Positions 18,300 to 26,686 of a DNA stretch of 64,000 nt are shown here, piece after piece. The stretch lies in NCBI GenBank assembly GCA_028285105.1, contig JANQQE010000031.1:99265-163264 (forward strand), written 5' to 3'. Positions within the stretch are counted from its first letter, which is position 1. The number at the start of each line of letters is the position of its first letter. This DNA is from Alphaproteobacteria bacterium (GTDB lineage Bacteria; Planctomycetota; Phycisphaerae; UBA1845). Under the pieces are notes generated by a model. That model saw nothing but the letters and a program-made list of their open reading frames with translations. It searched no databases and was not told where the DNA came from. The translations under genes and the position numbers were made by a program.

Positions 18300-18383
18300 G
18301 CCCGGGTGGCGGAATAGGCAGACGCGCATGGTTGAGGGCCATGTGCCCGCAAGGGCGTGCTGGTTCGACTCCAGTCCCGGGCA
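18300..18383 (+). tRNA. tRNA-Leu (GAG)
   Basis: A complete class II cloverleaf of 84 bases. The acceptor stem GCCCGGG (18300-18306) pairs with CCCGGGC (18376-18382), followed by discriminator A. The anticodon stem CATGG/CCATG encloses a seven-base loop TTGAGGG with anticodon GAG. A long variable arm (GTGCCCGCAAGGGCGTG-like) follows, as expected for leucine tRNAs, then a T arm with GGTTCGACTCC. The 3' CCA is not encoded. Confidence 0.95.
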
Positions 18384-18504
18384 GTTCTTTGTTCAAAACC
18401 TTTCCGGCTTGGCCCATCGCCGAGCCTTTTCAGCAGTCCTCGTTGCGCGGGAGAACGGATTCGTGGTCCGCATCAAAGGTTTCTTCCCGCTCAGTCCATC
18501 ATGC

Positions 18505-20289
18505 ATGCATCGGATGCCCGGTTTCGGATCGCTGCTCGCGATGGTGGCAGTTTTTTGCGCGGGTGGCTGTGTTGCGCAGAAGGTCGAACGCTACCTGGGA
18601 GCATCGCCTGCGAAACTCGTTGGCGAATATTCCGACGTTTTTGAGAATCAGTACACTGTCATCGCCGATTTCGAGTCAGCCCATCAACTCAAACTGTTTT
18701 CGATCGACGGCCCTGACGGCGCTACGAAACTGAAACGTGATCGAAAGAGCAGCGTTCCGGTCACCGGGGCGGGCGGGATGCGGTTTGTGCTGCGGTCCTC
18801 GGCTGACACGCTCGTTGCAGACAATCGTAATGAACCGGCGCTTTCACTGGTCAGTGATTGGCGCGAATTCCGTTTGCTACAAACGAGTTTATATTGCCCG
18901 CTGCAAGGGTTGGAGTTGGAGACGGCGATTCGTTCGGGTAGTGGCGAGGGAAAGTCCGAAGCGCTCTCGGTGGTTCCGCTCAAGCAGGGGTGGAACTTGC
19001 TTCGACTCGATCTGTCCGACGCCGAAGACGTTGTCGATTTGTCGAACGTCTCGAGTCTGAGCTTTCGGATTTCCGAATTGGCGGCCCCGGTCGAACTGTA
19101 CATCGATGACATCATCCTTGCCGACAACCGAACAACGTTCGCCGGTTCGCCAGGAGAAGGCGAGGGTGGATTGTACGTGCAACAGGAGGGCCGGCTGATC
19201 AACGTCGGGTCGCCTGGGCGATTTGAACTCGGTTTCGGCAATGGCCAGATCGTACGCTGGTTTGCACTCCATCGCGACGCAAGAAAAAAGACCAATCTCG
19301 TAGGCTCAGCCGGCGCTTTGGGGCCGATCCCCGTGGTGATGACCGATCCCGATCATGTGTTCGACGATGAGATTCCCCTTGTACCTGAGGGGTTTTCGTC
19401 GCTCGGCGGTTTGGTTTCCGCACGCCAGCGCATCCTCGAAGCCAACGATGTCGTCGTGCTGGTCGAATGCACCTGGGCGTTTCCGGAATCGGTGCAAGAC
19501 GAAATCGATTACCGCACGCCGTTTCAGCGATGGACGTACGCGATTTATAAAACCGGGCAGGTGTTCGTCACCGTCGAATGCACGTCCGAGCGCGGTAGCT
19601 TCAAACCCGATTCGATCGGTATGGTGGTCAGCCGCAAGTTGGTCGATGACATGGTGGCTGGCAAGCACGAACCGGCAGGCCTGCACGACGATCCGCTGCT
19701 CCAACATCTTTCGTTCGCCTGGATGGAAGAACCAAAATCGAAAACGGGCTTGCTCTGGGTGATACAAAACAGCCGGCAATATCCGCAGCTTCGCGGACTC
19801 GTCGATAAGCAAGCCGACATCACGAGCGTTGCTGCGTTTGGCGGACGAGTCGATTACCCGACGCATCGACCGGCATCGATGATGACGGTTTGGCCGGCAG
19901 GCAATTGCGCCCAGCTCACCCGCGAAGCTCAGGCGATATACTATTGTCAGAAGATGGACGTCGAGATTGTCGTTGGCGAAGCGCTGACGGAGACAACGGG
20001 CGACCTCGATGGCAATGGATTCAATGAACGTCTCGGGGCTTATATGGTCAAGCCCGACGCCAATCAGGTCCATATCAAACTCGATGGCCGAAGGCAGCGG
20101 CTTATCGATCCTGTGTTCTGCGTCGAAGGCGTTGGAGATCGCGATGCGTCGGTGTATTTTGATTACGCGATTCACGAGAACGTTGCGCGTCTCAGTGACG
20201 GCAAACTGCTGATTCAAATCCCCGAAGCCATCGATGGCGAATCGGTTCTCGAGGTGTACTTGAAGAACGCATCGTCGGGCACGCCGTAA
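18505..20289 (+). CDS. Large lipoprotein with carbohydrate-binding-like domain
   Basis: About 594 residues if translation starts at the ATG at 18505; the frame runs back to 18229 but there it overlaps tRNA-Leu, so that part is not coding. A hydrophobic signal (SLLAMVAVFCAGGC) ends in a lipobox-like AGGC. Residues about 30-200 look like a beta-sandwich of the CBM11/CIA30 kind: an FE-rich strand (VIADFESAHQLKLF), then SALEWRE-like strands and LSSLSFRISELAAPVELYIDD, a typical edge of such domains. The rest, about 380 residues, contains FxxWTYAIYKTGQVFVTVE and other beta-rich segments that I do not recognise. It may act on or bind polysaccharide outside the cell, but this is inference. Confidence 0.75.
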   Translation: MHRMPGFGSLLAMVAVFCAGGCVAQKVERYLGASPAKLVGEYSDVFENQYTVIADFESAHQLKLFSIDGPDGATKLKRDRKSSVPVTGAGGMRFVLRSSADTLVADNRNEPALSLVSDWREFRLLQTSLYCPLQGLELETAIRSGSGEGKSEALSVVPLKQGWNLLRLDLSDAEDVVDLSNVSSLSFRISELAAPVELYIDDIILADNRTTFAGSPGEGEGGLYVQQEGRLINVGSPGRFELGFGNGQIVRWFALHRDARKKTNLVGSAGALGPIPVVMTDPDHVFDDEIPLVPEGFSSLGGLVSARQRILEANDVVVLVECTWAFPESVQDEIDYRTPFQRWTYAIYKTGQVFVTVECTSERGSFKPDSIGMVVSRKLVDDMVAGKHEPAGLHDDPLLQHLSFAWMEEPKSKTGLLWVIQNSRQYPQLRGLVDKQADITSVAAFGGRVDYPTHRPASMMTVWPAGNCAQLTREAQAIYYCQKMDVEIVVGEALTETTGDLDGNGFNERLGAYMVKPDANQVHIKLDGRRQRLIDPVFCVEGVGDRDASVYFDYAIHENVARLSDGKLLIQIPEAIDGESVLEVYLKNASSGTP

Positions 20290-20313
20290 CACATTCCTGC
20301 GACGCCACATGTC

Positions 20314-20342
20314 TTGACACCCCAGTGGGTCGCATCTATACT
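20314..20342 (+). promoter_or_regulatory. Strong sigma-70-type promoter for the DksA-like gene
   Basis: A perfect -35 box TTGACA (20314-20319), a 17-base spacer and a near-perfect -10 box TATACT (20337-20342). Transcription would begin near 20349, leaving a leader of about 65 bases. A second TTGACA at 20373-20378 has no matching -10 box. Confidence 0.75.
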
Positions 20343-20415
20343 CCGGCGTTCTGAATTCGTTTGAGTTCTTTATTGACAATAGTTTACGTTAATTTCGGCT
20401 TGATTGGAACGGGCT

Positions 20416-21141
20416 GTGGCCAAGAAGAAAAAGACCGCAAGCGTCAAGAAAAAGGCGACCAAAGCCTCTCGAGCGTCTGGCACCAAGAAGAAGGCCAAGG
20501 CGACCAAGAAGGCTGCGTCCGCCAAGAAGCGCGCCCCGAAGAAGTCTGAATTGAAAAAGAAGGCGGATTCCAAAAAGAGTAAAGCCAAGAAAAGCGCAGT
20601 CAAAAAGGCCAAGAAATCGACGACCAAGAAAAAGTCGGTCACCAAGAAGTTGGTAAAGAAGAAACCGGCGAAGAAAAAATCAAAGGCGTCGCTTTCGGGC
20701 GGGCATGACAGTAAAGCACACGTCGAGGAATCATACGTCGAGCCGGAGATTCCCAAAACCAAACTATCTGATAAACAGCTCACCGAATTTCGGCAATTGC
20801 TTCTCGACAAGCGCCGCGAATTGTTGGGCGACGTGCGGATGTTGACACGCGATGCGCTGGGAAAACCGCGGCAGGAATCGTCGGGCGATCTCTCCAATGT
20901 TCCCATCCACATGGCCGACGTTGGCTCGGACAATTGGGAGCAGGACTTCACGATCGGTTTGATCGCCAACGAAAGGCAACTCGTTCGCGAAATTGACGAT
21001 GCACTGGAGCGCATCCAGGATCGAACCTATGGCATCTGCCTCGGTACATTCAAGCGAATTGCCGTCGCGCGACTTCGGGCAAAACCATGGGCCAAGTACA
21101 GCATTGAATACGCCCGCGAGTTGGAACAGCGGCGCAGGTAA
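20416..21141 (+). CDS. DksA/TraR-like protein with a histone-H1-like lysine-rich tail
   Basis: Two parts are plain. Residues 1 to about 95 are almost only Lys, Ala, Ser and Thr in AKK-type repeats, like bacterial histone-H1-like DNA-binding tails. The C-terminal about 125 residues follow the DksA/TraR pattern: a coiled coil beginning LSDKQLTEFRQLLLDKRREL, then ERIQDRTYGIC, where a C4 zinc finger normally follows. Here the finger keeps only the first cysteine; the other three zinc positions are replaced while the surrounding pattern (IAVARLRAKPWA, then YARELE) is kept. It may bind DNA and RNA polymerase. GTG 20416 is chosen over TTG 20404. It has its own strong promoter and precedes lspA. Confidence 0.82.
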   Translation: MAKKKKTASVKKKATKASRASGTKKKAKATKKAASAKKRAPKKSELKKKADSKKSKAKKSAVKKAKKSTTKKKSVTKKLVKKKPAKKKSKASLSGGHDSKAHVEESYVEPEIPKTKLSDKQLTEFRQLLLDKRRELLGDVRMLTRDALGKPRQESSGDLSNVPIHMADVGSDNWEQDFTIGLIANERQLVREIDDALERIQDRTYGICLGTFKRIAVARLRAKPWAKYSIEYARELEQRRR

Positions 21142-21176
21142 AGTCAACGACGGTCCTATTTCCAGGAGCGAAAACC

Positions 21177-21974
21177 ATGTCTGAAGCGCCTGGAACATCC
21201 ACGCCAGCAGACTCTCAATTCGATCAGCAAGACACCAACGGCGATGGTCAGATGCCGCTGGAGTTTCAAGGCGGGGCGATGCGCAGTTTTGCCTCGCACA
21301 TGCGTTTGTGGATTGTCGTGGTCTTCGGATTGGTCGCCGACCTGTGGTCAAAGAGTTGGGCGTTTTCTGCACTTGAACCCAACGACGAACCGCGACACTT
21401 CATCCCGGGACTGCTCGATTTTCAACTGTCGCTCAATTCCGGGGCGTTGTTCGGGATGGGTTCCGGATTGGTTTGGTTGTTCATATGCGCGTCGATTATC
21501 GCATTGGTCTTTGTGCTGTATTTGTTCGCGAGCAGTCATCCATCTCAGCGGATTGTTCATTTGGCCTTGGGGCTGATCCTGGCCGGCGCCCTGGGAAACC
21601 TTTACGATCGAATTGCACATCAGTACGACATGGTCACCGTGAAGGCGACAGACACGACGCCGCGATATGCGGTCCTTGGGGCACACATTCCAGGCGGAAG
21701 GAACGACGAGGATCTGGTGCGCATCCGTCCGTGGTGGGAAACCGGCGGGGACCGGGCATTTGCCAAGAGTCAACTCGCAGGCGAAGTCAAACGTGTCGGT
21801 GTGGTCCGCGATTTCGTGAAAATCACGCCAAAGGTCTGGGGGAAAGATATCTGGCGCTGGGTGTTTAACGTTGCGGATGTGTTCCTTGTCGTTGGCGTTT
21901 CGATGCTGTTGATTTCTTTTTGGTTCCAACGTCCGATCCCCGCATCGAATTTGAAAAGTCCGTCTGCGAACTGA
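21177..21974 (+). CDS. lspA: Signal peptidase II (prolipoprotein signal peptidase)
   Basis: Inner-membrane aspartyl protease that removes the signal peptide from diacylglyceryl-prolipoproteins. Signatures: DLWSKSWA (start of the first conserved block), LNSGALFGMGSG, GALGNLYDR with the first region near the catalytic aspartate, VRDFV, and FNVADVFLVVG with the second catalytic aspartate. At 265 residues it is about 100 longer than usual. The excess is a 40-residue hydrophilic N-terminus and an insertion of about 55 residues between GNLYDR and VRDFV, in a loop expected to lie outside the membrane. AGGAG at 21164-21168 supports the start. It would process the many lipoproteins predicted in this window. 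Confidence 0.94.
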   Translation: MSEAPGTSTPADSQFDQQDTNGDGQMPLEFQGGAMRSFASHMRLWIVVVFGLVADLWSKSWAFSALEPNDEPRHFIPGLLDFQLSLNSGALFGMGSGLVWLFICASIIALVFVLYLFASSHPSQRIVHLALGLILAGALGNLYDRIAHQYDMVTVKATDTTPRYAVLGAHIPGGRNDEDLVRIRPWWETGGDRAFAKSQLAGEVKRVGVVRDFVKITPKVWGKDIWRWVFNVADVFLVVGVSMLLISFWFQRPIPASNLKSPSAN

Positions 21975-22010
21975 TTGCCGCAAACTTCACTCGACAGGGC
22001 TTGATCCTCA

Positions 22011-23162
22011 ATGCCCAAAAACAAATCAAGCGAATTCACTGAAGACGACCGCAGGTTCATGGCCGCTGCGCTGACGGCGGGCCGAAAGGGTCTCGGCTGC
22101 GTCGAACCCAATCCAATGGTCGGGTGTGTGATCGTCAAGAATCGCCGGATTGTTGCTACTGGCTGGCATCGAAAGTTTGGCGGTCCTCATGCCGAGATCG
22201 ATGCATTAAGACAAGTCAGATCGAAAGCGGCAGGGGCGACCGTCTACGTCACGCTGGAACCCTGCTGCCACGTGGGTAAGACCGGTCCATGCTCCGGGGC
22301 GTTGATCGAGGCCAAAGTCGGCAGGGTCGTCATCGCCTGTCGCGATCCATTCCCGAAAGTTTCCGGTGGAGGAATCAAGGCGCTTGGGCGGGCTGGCATT
22401 GCGGTGGAAACGGGCTTGATGCAATCCGAAGCCGAAGCGCTGATCGCACCGTTTCGCATGCTCGTCAAAGAGCGCCGGCCTTACGTGATCGCCAAATGGG
22501 CGCAGAGTCTCGACGGAAAAATCGCAACAAGGTCCGGCGACTCCAAGTGGATTTCGAACGCCAAGTCACGCCGCATCGTGCATGAACTCCGAGGTCGCGT
22601 TGATGGCATCATTGTAGGATTGCGCACCGTGCGGCTCGACGATCCGATGTTAACCGCCCGCGACGTTCGCCCTAAACGCATCGCAAAGCGCATCGTTTTC
22701 GACAGTCGGTTGCAGCTTTCGCTCAAATCGAAATTGGTGCAAACGGCTAACGCATATCCGACTATGTTGATGACCACGCATGCAGCCAAACGCGCCAACC
22801 GCACCCGCTGTGAATCGCTAAAAAAGAAGGGCATCACAGTGTTGGCGTGTGCTTCAAAAGCTGAGCGCGTCAGTCCGACGAGCGCGCTTCGGCACTTTTC
22901 CAAAATGAACATGACCAATGTTCTCGTCGAAGGCGGGGGCTCGCTGATTGGGTCATTTAACGATGCCGGTTTTATCGACGAAGCCCATGTTTTCACAGCC
23001 CCGATTCTGGTGGGTGGCGACGGACCGACCGGTTGTGACGGTGAGGGCAAAAACAAAGTTCGCGATGCGGTCAGGGGTGATATTGTGAAGCGCAAACTGA
23101 TCGACGGCGACCAGTACGCAGTTATTCGATTTGCAAATCGCAAAAGCCGGATGCGCCAATAA
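22011..23162 (+). CDS. ribD: Bifunctional riboflavin deaminase/reductase
   Basis: Catalyses the second and third steps of riboflavin synthesis. The N-terminal deaminase domain (residues about 10-150) has the zinc motif HAEIDAL and the cysteine pair in LEPCCHVGKTGPCSGALI. The C-terminal reductase domain (about 155-383) has RPYVIAKWAQSLDGKIA, WISNAKSRRIVHELR, and near the end NVLVEGGGSLIGSF. The length of 383 is normal. It lies 36 bases after lspA and may be cotranscribed with it. No other rib genes are in the window. Confidence 0.96.
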   Translation: MPKNKSSEFTEDDRRFMAAALTAGRKGLGCVEPNPMVGCVIVKNRRIVATGWHRKFGGPHAEIDALRQVRSKAAGATVYVTLEPCCHVGKTGPCSGALIEAKVGRVVIACRDPFPKVSGGGIKALGRAGIAVETGLMQSEAEALIAPFRMLVKERRPYVIAKWAQSLDGKIATRSGDSKWISNAKSRRIVHELRGRVDGIIVGLRTVRLDDPMLTARDVRPKRIAKRIVFDSRLQLSLKSKLVQTANAYPTMLMTTHAAKRANRTRCESLKKKGITVLACASKAERVSPTSALRHFSKMNMTNVLVEGGGSLIGSFNDAGFIDEAHVFTAPILVGGDGPTGCDGEGKNKVRDAVRGDIVKRKLIDGDQYAVIRFANRKSRMRQ

Positions 23163-23295
23163 CCGATCTATGTCGTATACTGAAGCTAGAGGGGATTCAT
23201 TTGCTCGCCCGAGCGAAATTGGTGGTCGAGAATTGAAGGTAGCGACCTTTTCTTGTTGCCGAAGCGACGCGGCCACCGGAAAGGAGAGCGTCCCA

Positions 23296-23520
23296 ATGGC
23301 ATCCGCAAAATCTCCAACGCCCAAATCCCATACATCACCGGTTCAAGCCGGGACTTCCAGAGCGGATGATCGGCAGATGCAAGGCGAAGTTGAGCGCTTT
23401 GAATCTGTACTGAAACTGCGCGACACCCATCCATTCGGCCCCAAGAGTACATTCGCCCGCTGGCTTGGCGAGTTCGCCGAAACGGGTGAGGACGGCGTCA
23501 GTCCGCCACCGATGGCCTAG
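23296..23520 (+). CDS. Small hypothetical protein
   Basis: A 74-residue, hydrophilic protein with no recognised domain. The start at ATG 23296 is well supported by AAGGAGAG at 23281-23288, eight bases before it; the frame extends further upstream into ribD but without a better start. The first half is low-complexity (Ser, Pro, Lys, Thr), and the second half (VERFESVLKLRDTHPFGPKS and then FARWLGEF) looks like a short helical segment. A possible -10 box TATACT sits at 23177-23182 with only a weak -35. Function unknown. Confidence 0.6.
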   Translation: MASAKSPTPKSHTSPVQAGTSRADDRQMQGEVERFESVLKLRDTHPFGPKSTFARWLGEFAETGEDGVSPPPMA

Positions 23521-23539
23521 CCGTCAAAAGTTGCCGACC

Positions 23540-23567
23540 TTGACACCGATTCCGCATCCCGGATAAT
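23540..23567 (+). promoter_or_regulatory. Sigma-70-type promoter for tsaC-phosphatase/rpiB
   Basis: A perfect -35 box TTGACA (23540-23545) and GATAAT (23562-23567) are 16 bases apart. The predicted start near 23574 leaves a leader of only about 15 bases before the ATG at 23589, with GGAG at 23582-23585 just before it. Confidence 0.65.
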
Positions 23568-23588
23568 CAGTTTTTCGGGACGGAGATC

Positions 23589-24713
23589 ATGCCCACTGAA
23601 GTTCTAAAGTATTCTGATAAAGAAACTTACGACGTAATCGTCGCCAAGGCGACGGACTTGCTCATCGCGGGTGAGTTGATTGCGTTTCCGACAGAGACGG
23701 TGTATGGCGTCGGGGCACGTGCCGACTCTGCTGCAGCGATCAAGACGCTTAAACAGGTCAAAGGGCGTGAGGCCAACAAGCCGTTTTCGCTGCACATCGG
23801 TTCGCCTGAGGCGGTCCATCGCTATGTTCCGAAGCTTTCGCGAATGGCGACACGTTTGATCCGCCGCGCTTGGCCGGGCCCGCTTTCGGTGGTGTTTCCG
23901 GTGGAATCGCCAGGCGAATCAAAGATCGTCAAGGATCTGGGGCCCGACATCGTCAAACTGCTGTACCATGAGCAGACGATCGGGGTTCGTTGTCCGGATC
24001 ATCGTTTCGCGGTTGATCTCTTATCTCGTGTACCGCATCCGGTCGTAGCCGCCAGTGCGAATCGTGCCGGGCATGCTCCACCGCGCGACGTCGCGGGTGT
24101 GCTGGCTGAATTGGATGGCGACGTGGCGTTGGCGATCGACGGCGGCGAGACGCAGTACGACGGGCCGTCTACCGTGGTCCGCATTGGGAAGAATGGTTTT
24201 GAAGTCCTGCGCGAAGGCGTGGTCGCATCGCGCACGCTGAAGAGATACATGAGCGTCAACATACTATTCGTGTGCAGTGGCAATACGTGTCGCAGTCCGA
24301 TGGCGGAAGCGCTCTGCAAGCAGGCGATTGCCAGGGAACTGGATTGCAGCGCGGATGTGTTGGCCGACCAGGGCATCTTTGTTCGTTCGGCAGGAGCGAG
24401 TTCGTTTGGAAGTGGGCCGGCATCTTCCGGAGCGGTAGAAGCCGTGAAGAAATTCGGCGCCAACCTCGACGGTCACTGCGCTCAGTCGCTCGATCAGGAG
24501 TTGCTCAATTCGGCTGACCATGTCTTCTGCATGACCCACAACCATCGCGAAGTTGTCGTGTCGATGGTTCCTGAAATCGGCGACAAAGCGAAACTTCTAA
24601 TCGAAGGACGCGACGTCGGCGATCCGTTCGGTGGATCGGCAGAAGAATATCGACGATGTGCCGAAGAGATAGAGTCTGCGATCAAGAACCGGTTGAAGGA
24701 AATCGAATTATGA
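23589..24713 (+). CDS. Fusion of TsaC/Sua5-type threonylcarbamoyl-AMP synthase with a low-molecular-weight phosphatase
   Basis: Residues 1 to about 218 are a YrdC/Sua5 domain that makes threonylcarbamoyl-AMP for the t6A modification of tRNA; motifs include AFPTETVYGVGA, KGREANKPFSLH, RRAWPGPLSVVF and VAASANRAG. Residues 221-374, starting at an internal ATG (24249), are a low-molecular-weight protein phosphatase with the P-loop CSGNTCRS (Cys229) and the general acid in DVGDPFGGS. In Bacillus YwlE the threonine of CTGNTCRS selects phosphoarginine, whereas tyrosine phosphatases have isoleucine there; Thr233 here therefore predicts arginine-phosphatase activity. The stop overlaps rpiB by four bases. 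The order matches ywlC-ywlE-ywlF, with the first two fused. Confidence 0.93.
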   Translation: MPTEVLKYSDKETYDVIVAKATDLLIAGELIAFPTETVYGVGARADSAAAIKTLKQVKGREANKPFSLHIGSPEAVHRYVPKLSRMATRLIRRAWPGPLSVVFPVESPGESKIVKDLGPDIVKLLYHEQTIGVRCPDHRFAVDLLSRVPHPVVAASANRAGHAPPRDVAGVLAELDGDVALAIDGGETQYDGPSTVVRIGKNGFEVLREGVVASRTLKRYMSVNILFVCSGNTCRSPMAEALCKQAIARELDCSADVLADQGIFVRSAGASSFGSGPASSGAVEAVKKFGANLDGHCAQSLDQELLNSADHVFCMTHNHREVVVSMVPEIGDKAKLLIEGRDVGDPFGGSAEEYRRCAEEIESAIKNRLKEIEL

Positions 24714-25165
24714 AAATAGCCATTTCCAGCGATCACCGCGGATACCAAGCCAAGAAGCGCATCATCGAAATGCTCAAAAATGCGCAACATGAGGTAAATG
24801 ATTGCGGATGCGACAATGCCGAAAGTTGCGACTATCCGGACATGGCCAGGATTGCGGCGGGTCGCGTGTCCAAGAGCGAGTCGGATCGGGCGATTCTCAT
24901 TTGCGGAACTGGCCTTGGCATGTCGATCGCGGCGAACAAGTTGCGCGGTGTGCGTGCGGCGCTATGTCACGACGAGTTGACCGCACAGTTTTCACGAAAG
25001 CACAACAATGCAAACGTACTTTGTTTGCCGGCTGACCTGATTGGCGATCAACTGATGAGCCTGGTCGTGAATTCGTGGCTGAATACCGATTTCGAGGGTG
25101 GGCGGCACGCGCGCAGGATTGAGAAGATCGACGCCATCGAAAAGGATTTCTGCGAAGGGGCATAG
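24710..25165 (+). CDS. rpiB: Ribose-5-phosphate isomerase B
   Basis: Interconverts ribose-5-phosphate and ribulose-5-phosphate in the pentose phosphate pathway. The 151-residue length is normal. Motifs: KIAISSDHRGYQAK at the N-terminus, SCDYPDMA, ILICGTGLGMSIAANKLRGVRAAL (residues split by the catalytic Cys-Gly-Thr-Gly), and HNNANVLCLPAD. ATG 24710 overlaps the preceding stop (ATGA), showing coupling with the tsaC-phosphatase fusion. An allose-6-phosphate isomerase activity is possible in the family but the neighbourhood favours the standard role. Confidence 0.95.
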   Translation: MKIAISSDHRGYQAKKRIIEMLKNAQHEVNDCGCDNAESCDYPDMARIAAGRVSKSESDRAILICGTGLGMSIAANKLRGVRAALCHDELTAQFSRKHNNANVLCLPADLIGDQLMSLVVNSWLNTDFEGGRHARRIEKIDAIEKDFCEGA

Positions 25166-25341
25166 TCCTTTGGCTGATTGAAAACAGTCATTTCCATTTG
25201 CCACAGCACGAACCGTTCTGTCGAGTTTGGCCCTTTGACCACTGCGCATCTATGATAAGCGGTTCGCCCGAATGGGGTGATCGTTGGATGCCGGCGCTGT
25301 TGATTCTATATGAGTCGTGTGCCGATTGAGGTTATGAATTC

Positions 25342-26670
25342 TTGGATACCAAGCGTTTAATTGAAACCAACCCTGCCGCCGAACCGGAGCGGTCGATTCT
25401 GGTGAAGCTGATTACGCCGGATAACGCTTCAACGGTCGATGCACGCAATCCGCTTGGCGAACTTAAGATGTTGACCGAAGCTGCCGGCGCGGAAGTCGTC
25501 GATGGTCTGCTGCAAAAGCGGATGAAGGCATCGACCCGATCGCACATCGGTAAGGGAAAAGTCGAAGAGTTGGCAGAGCGGGTCAATGCCTCTGAGGCCA
25601 ACCTGATCATTTTTGACGACGAGTTGACCCCTGCGCAGATTCGTGCGATCGAAAAAGCCACCGACTGCCGTGTCATCGATCGCAGCGAGTTGATTCTTGA
25701 CATTTTCGCGTCGCGCGCCCGAACGCGCGAGGCGCGGTTGCAGGTGGAAATCGCCCAACTGGAATACACGTCGCCGCGGCTTCGCGGTATGTGGACGCAC
25801 CTCGAGCGCATTGCGGGTGCTGGCGGTGGTGGGCAAGCCGGTTCCGTCGGTGGAATCGGAACGCGCGGTCCCGGTGAGCGGCAGATCGAAGTGGACCGCC
25901 GCATTGTTCGCGATCGGTTGACGTTCCTTCGCAAACAGATTCAACAGATCGACGATCGCAAGACGCGCACCGTGCAGTCGCGTAGCGATCAGTTCACGAT
26001 TTCGCTGGTTGGTTATACGAACGCGGGCAAAAGCACGTTGATGAACGCACTGACCGACGCTGGCCAAGATGCGCGGGATATGCTTTTTGCAACACTCGAT
26101 ACCAAGACGGTCCGCTGGGAGTTGGAACCCGGCAAGCACGCTCTCATCAGCGATACGGTCGGGTTCGTTCGCAACCTGCCGCACAAGTTGGTCGCTTCGT
26201 TCAAAGCCACGCTCGAAGAAGCCATCCATGCCGATCTGCTTTTTCACGTTGTCGATGCGTCGTCCAAAGATGCGATGCGACAGGTAATGGTGGTCAAGGG
26301 AGTCTTGGAAGAGTTGGGTTGTGGCGATCGCGATGCGCTGGTGATGCTCAACAAAATCGATCAGGCGACTGACCTCGGTATGGTCGATGTGCTGGAGGAG
26401 AAGCACGCCCCGGCGTTTCGGATTTCGGCGAAGACCGGTGAAGGTCTGGATGCGGTTAAGGAATATATTCTGGGAGAGTTATCGACCCAGCAGGTTGATG
26501 TGACCGTCCGACTGGCGGCATCGGATGGCAAGCTTTTGAATCTTTTGACCCAACACGCCGAGATTCACGATCAATCCTACGACAACAACACCGTTACGTT
26601 GGAGTTGACGGCTGACCGTACGTGGCTGGCGCAAATGCAGTCGCGTTACCCATCGCTTGAAACGGTTTAG
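25342..26670 (+). CDS. hflX: Ribosome-associated GTPase HflX
   Basis: GTPase that splits stalled 70S ribosomes and associates with the 50S subunit. The N-terminal HflX domain (about 1-185) shows AGAEVVDGLLQKR, THIGKGKVEEL-type and IIFDDELTPAQIRAIE motifs and then the glycine-rich GGGGQAGSVGGIGTRGPGE linker before a coiled coil. The G domain has Walker A GYTNAGKSTL, switch DTVGF, and NKID. A C-terminal small domain follows to residue 442. The start is a TTG at 25342, with GAGG at 25328-25331; an upstream ATG at 25334 is out of frame. It is convergent with the next gene, 16 bases apart. Confidence 0.95.
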   Translation: MDTKRLIETNPAAEPERSILVKLITPDNASTVDARNPLGELKMLTEAAGAEVVDGLLQKRMKASTRSHIGKGKVEELAERVNASEANLIIFDDELTPAQIRAIEKATDCRVIDRSELILDIFASRARTREARLQVEIAQLEYTSPRLRGMWTHLERIAGAGGGGQAGSVGGIGTRGPGERQIEVDRRIVRDRLTFLRKQIQQIDDRKTRTVQSRSDQFTISLVGYTNAGKSTLMNALTDAGQDARDMLFATLDTKTVRWELEPGKHALISDTVGFVRNLPHKLVASFKATLEEAIHADLLFHVVDASSKDAMRQVMVVKGVLEELGCGDRDALVMLNKIDQATDLGMVDVLEEKHAPAFRISAKTGEGLDAVKEYILGELSTQQVDVTVRLAASDGKLLNLLTQHAEIHDQSYDNNTVTLELTADRTWLAQMQSRYPSLETV

Positions 26671-26686
26671 CCAACCTCATTCATTA

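Noticed and set aside
18087..18329. Longer N-terminus for the zinc-ribbon membrane protein on the minus strand
   Set aside because: It also overlaps tRNA-Leu and its promoter; the ATG at 18086 has a good ribosome site.
18229..18504. Upstream extension of the lipoprotein frame that begins at 18229
   Set aside because: It overlaps the clear tRNA-Leu at 18300-18383 and its promoter, so the ATG at 18505 is the credible start.
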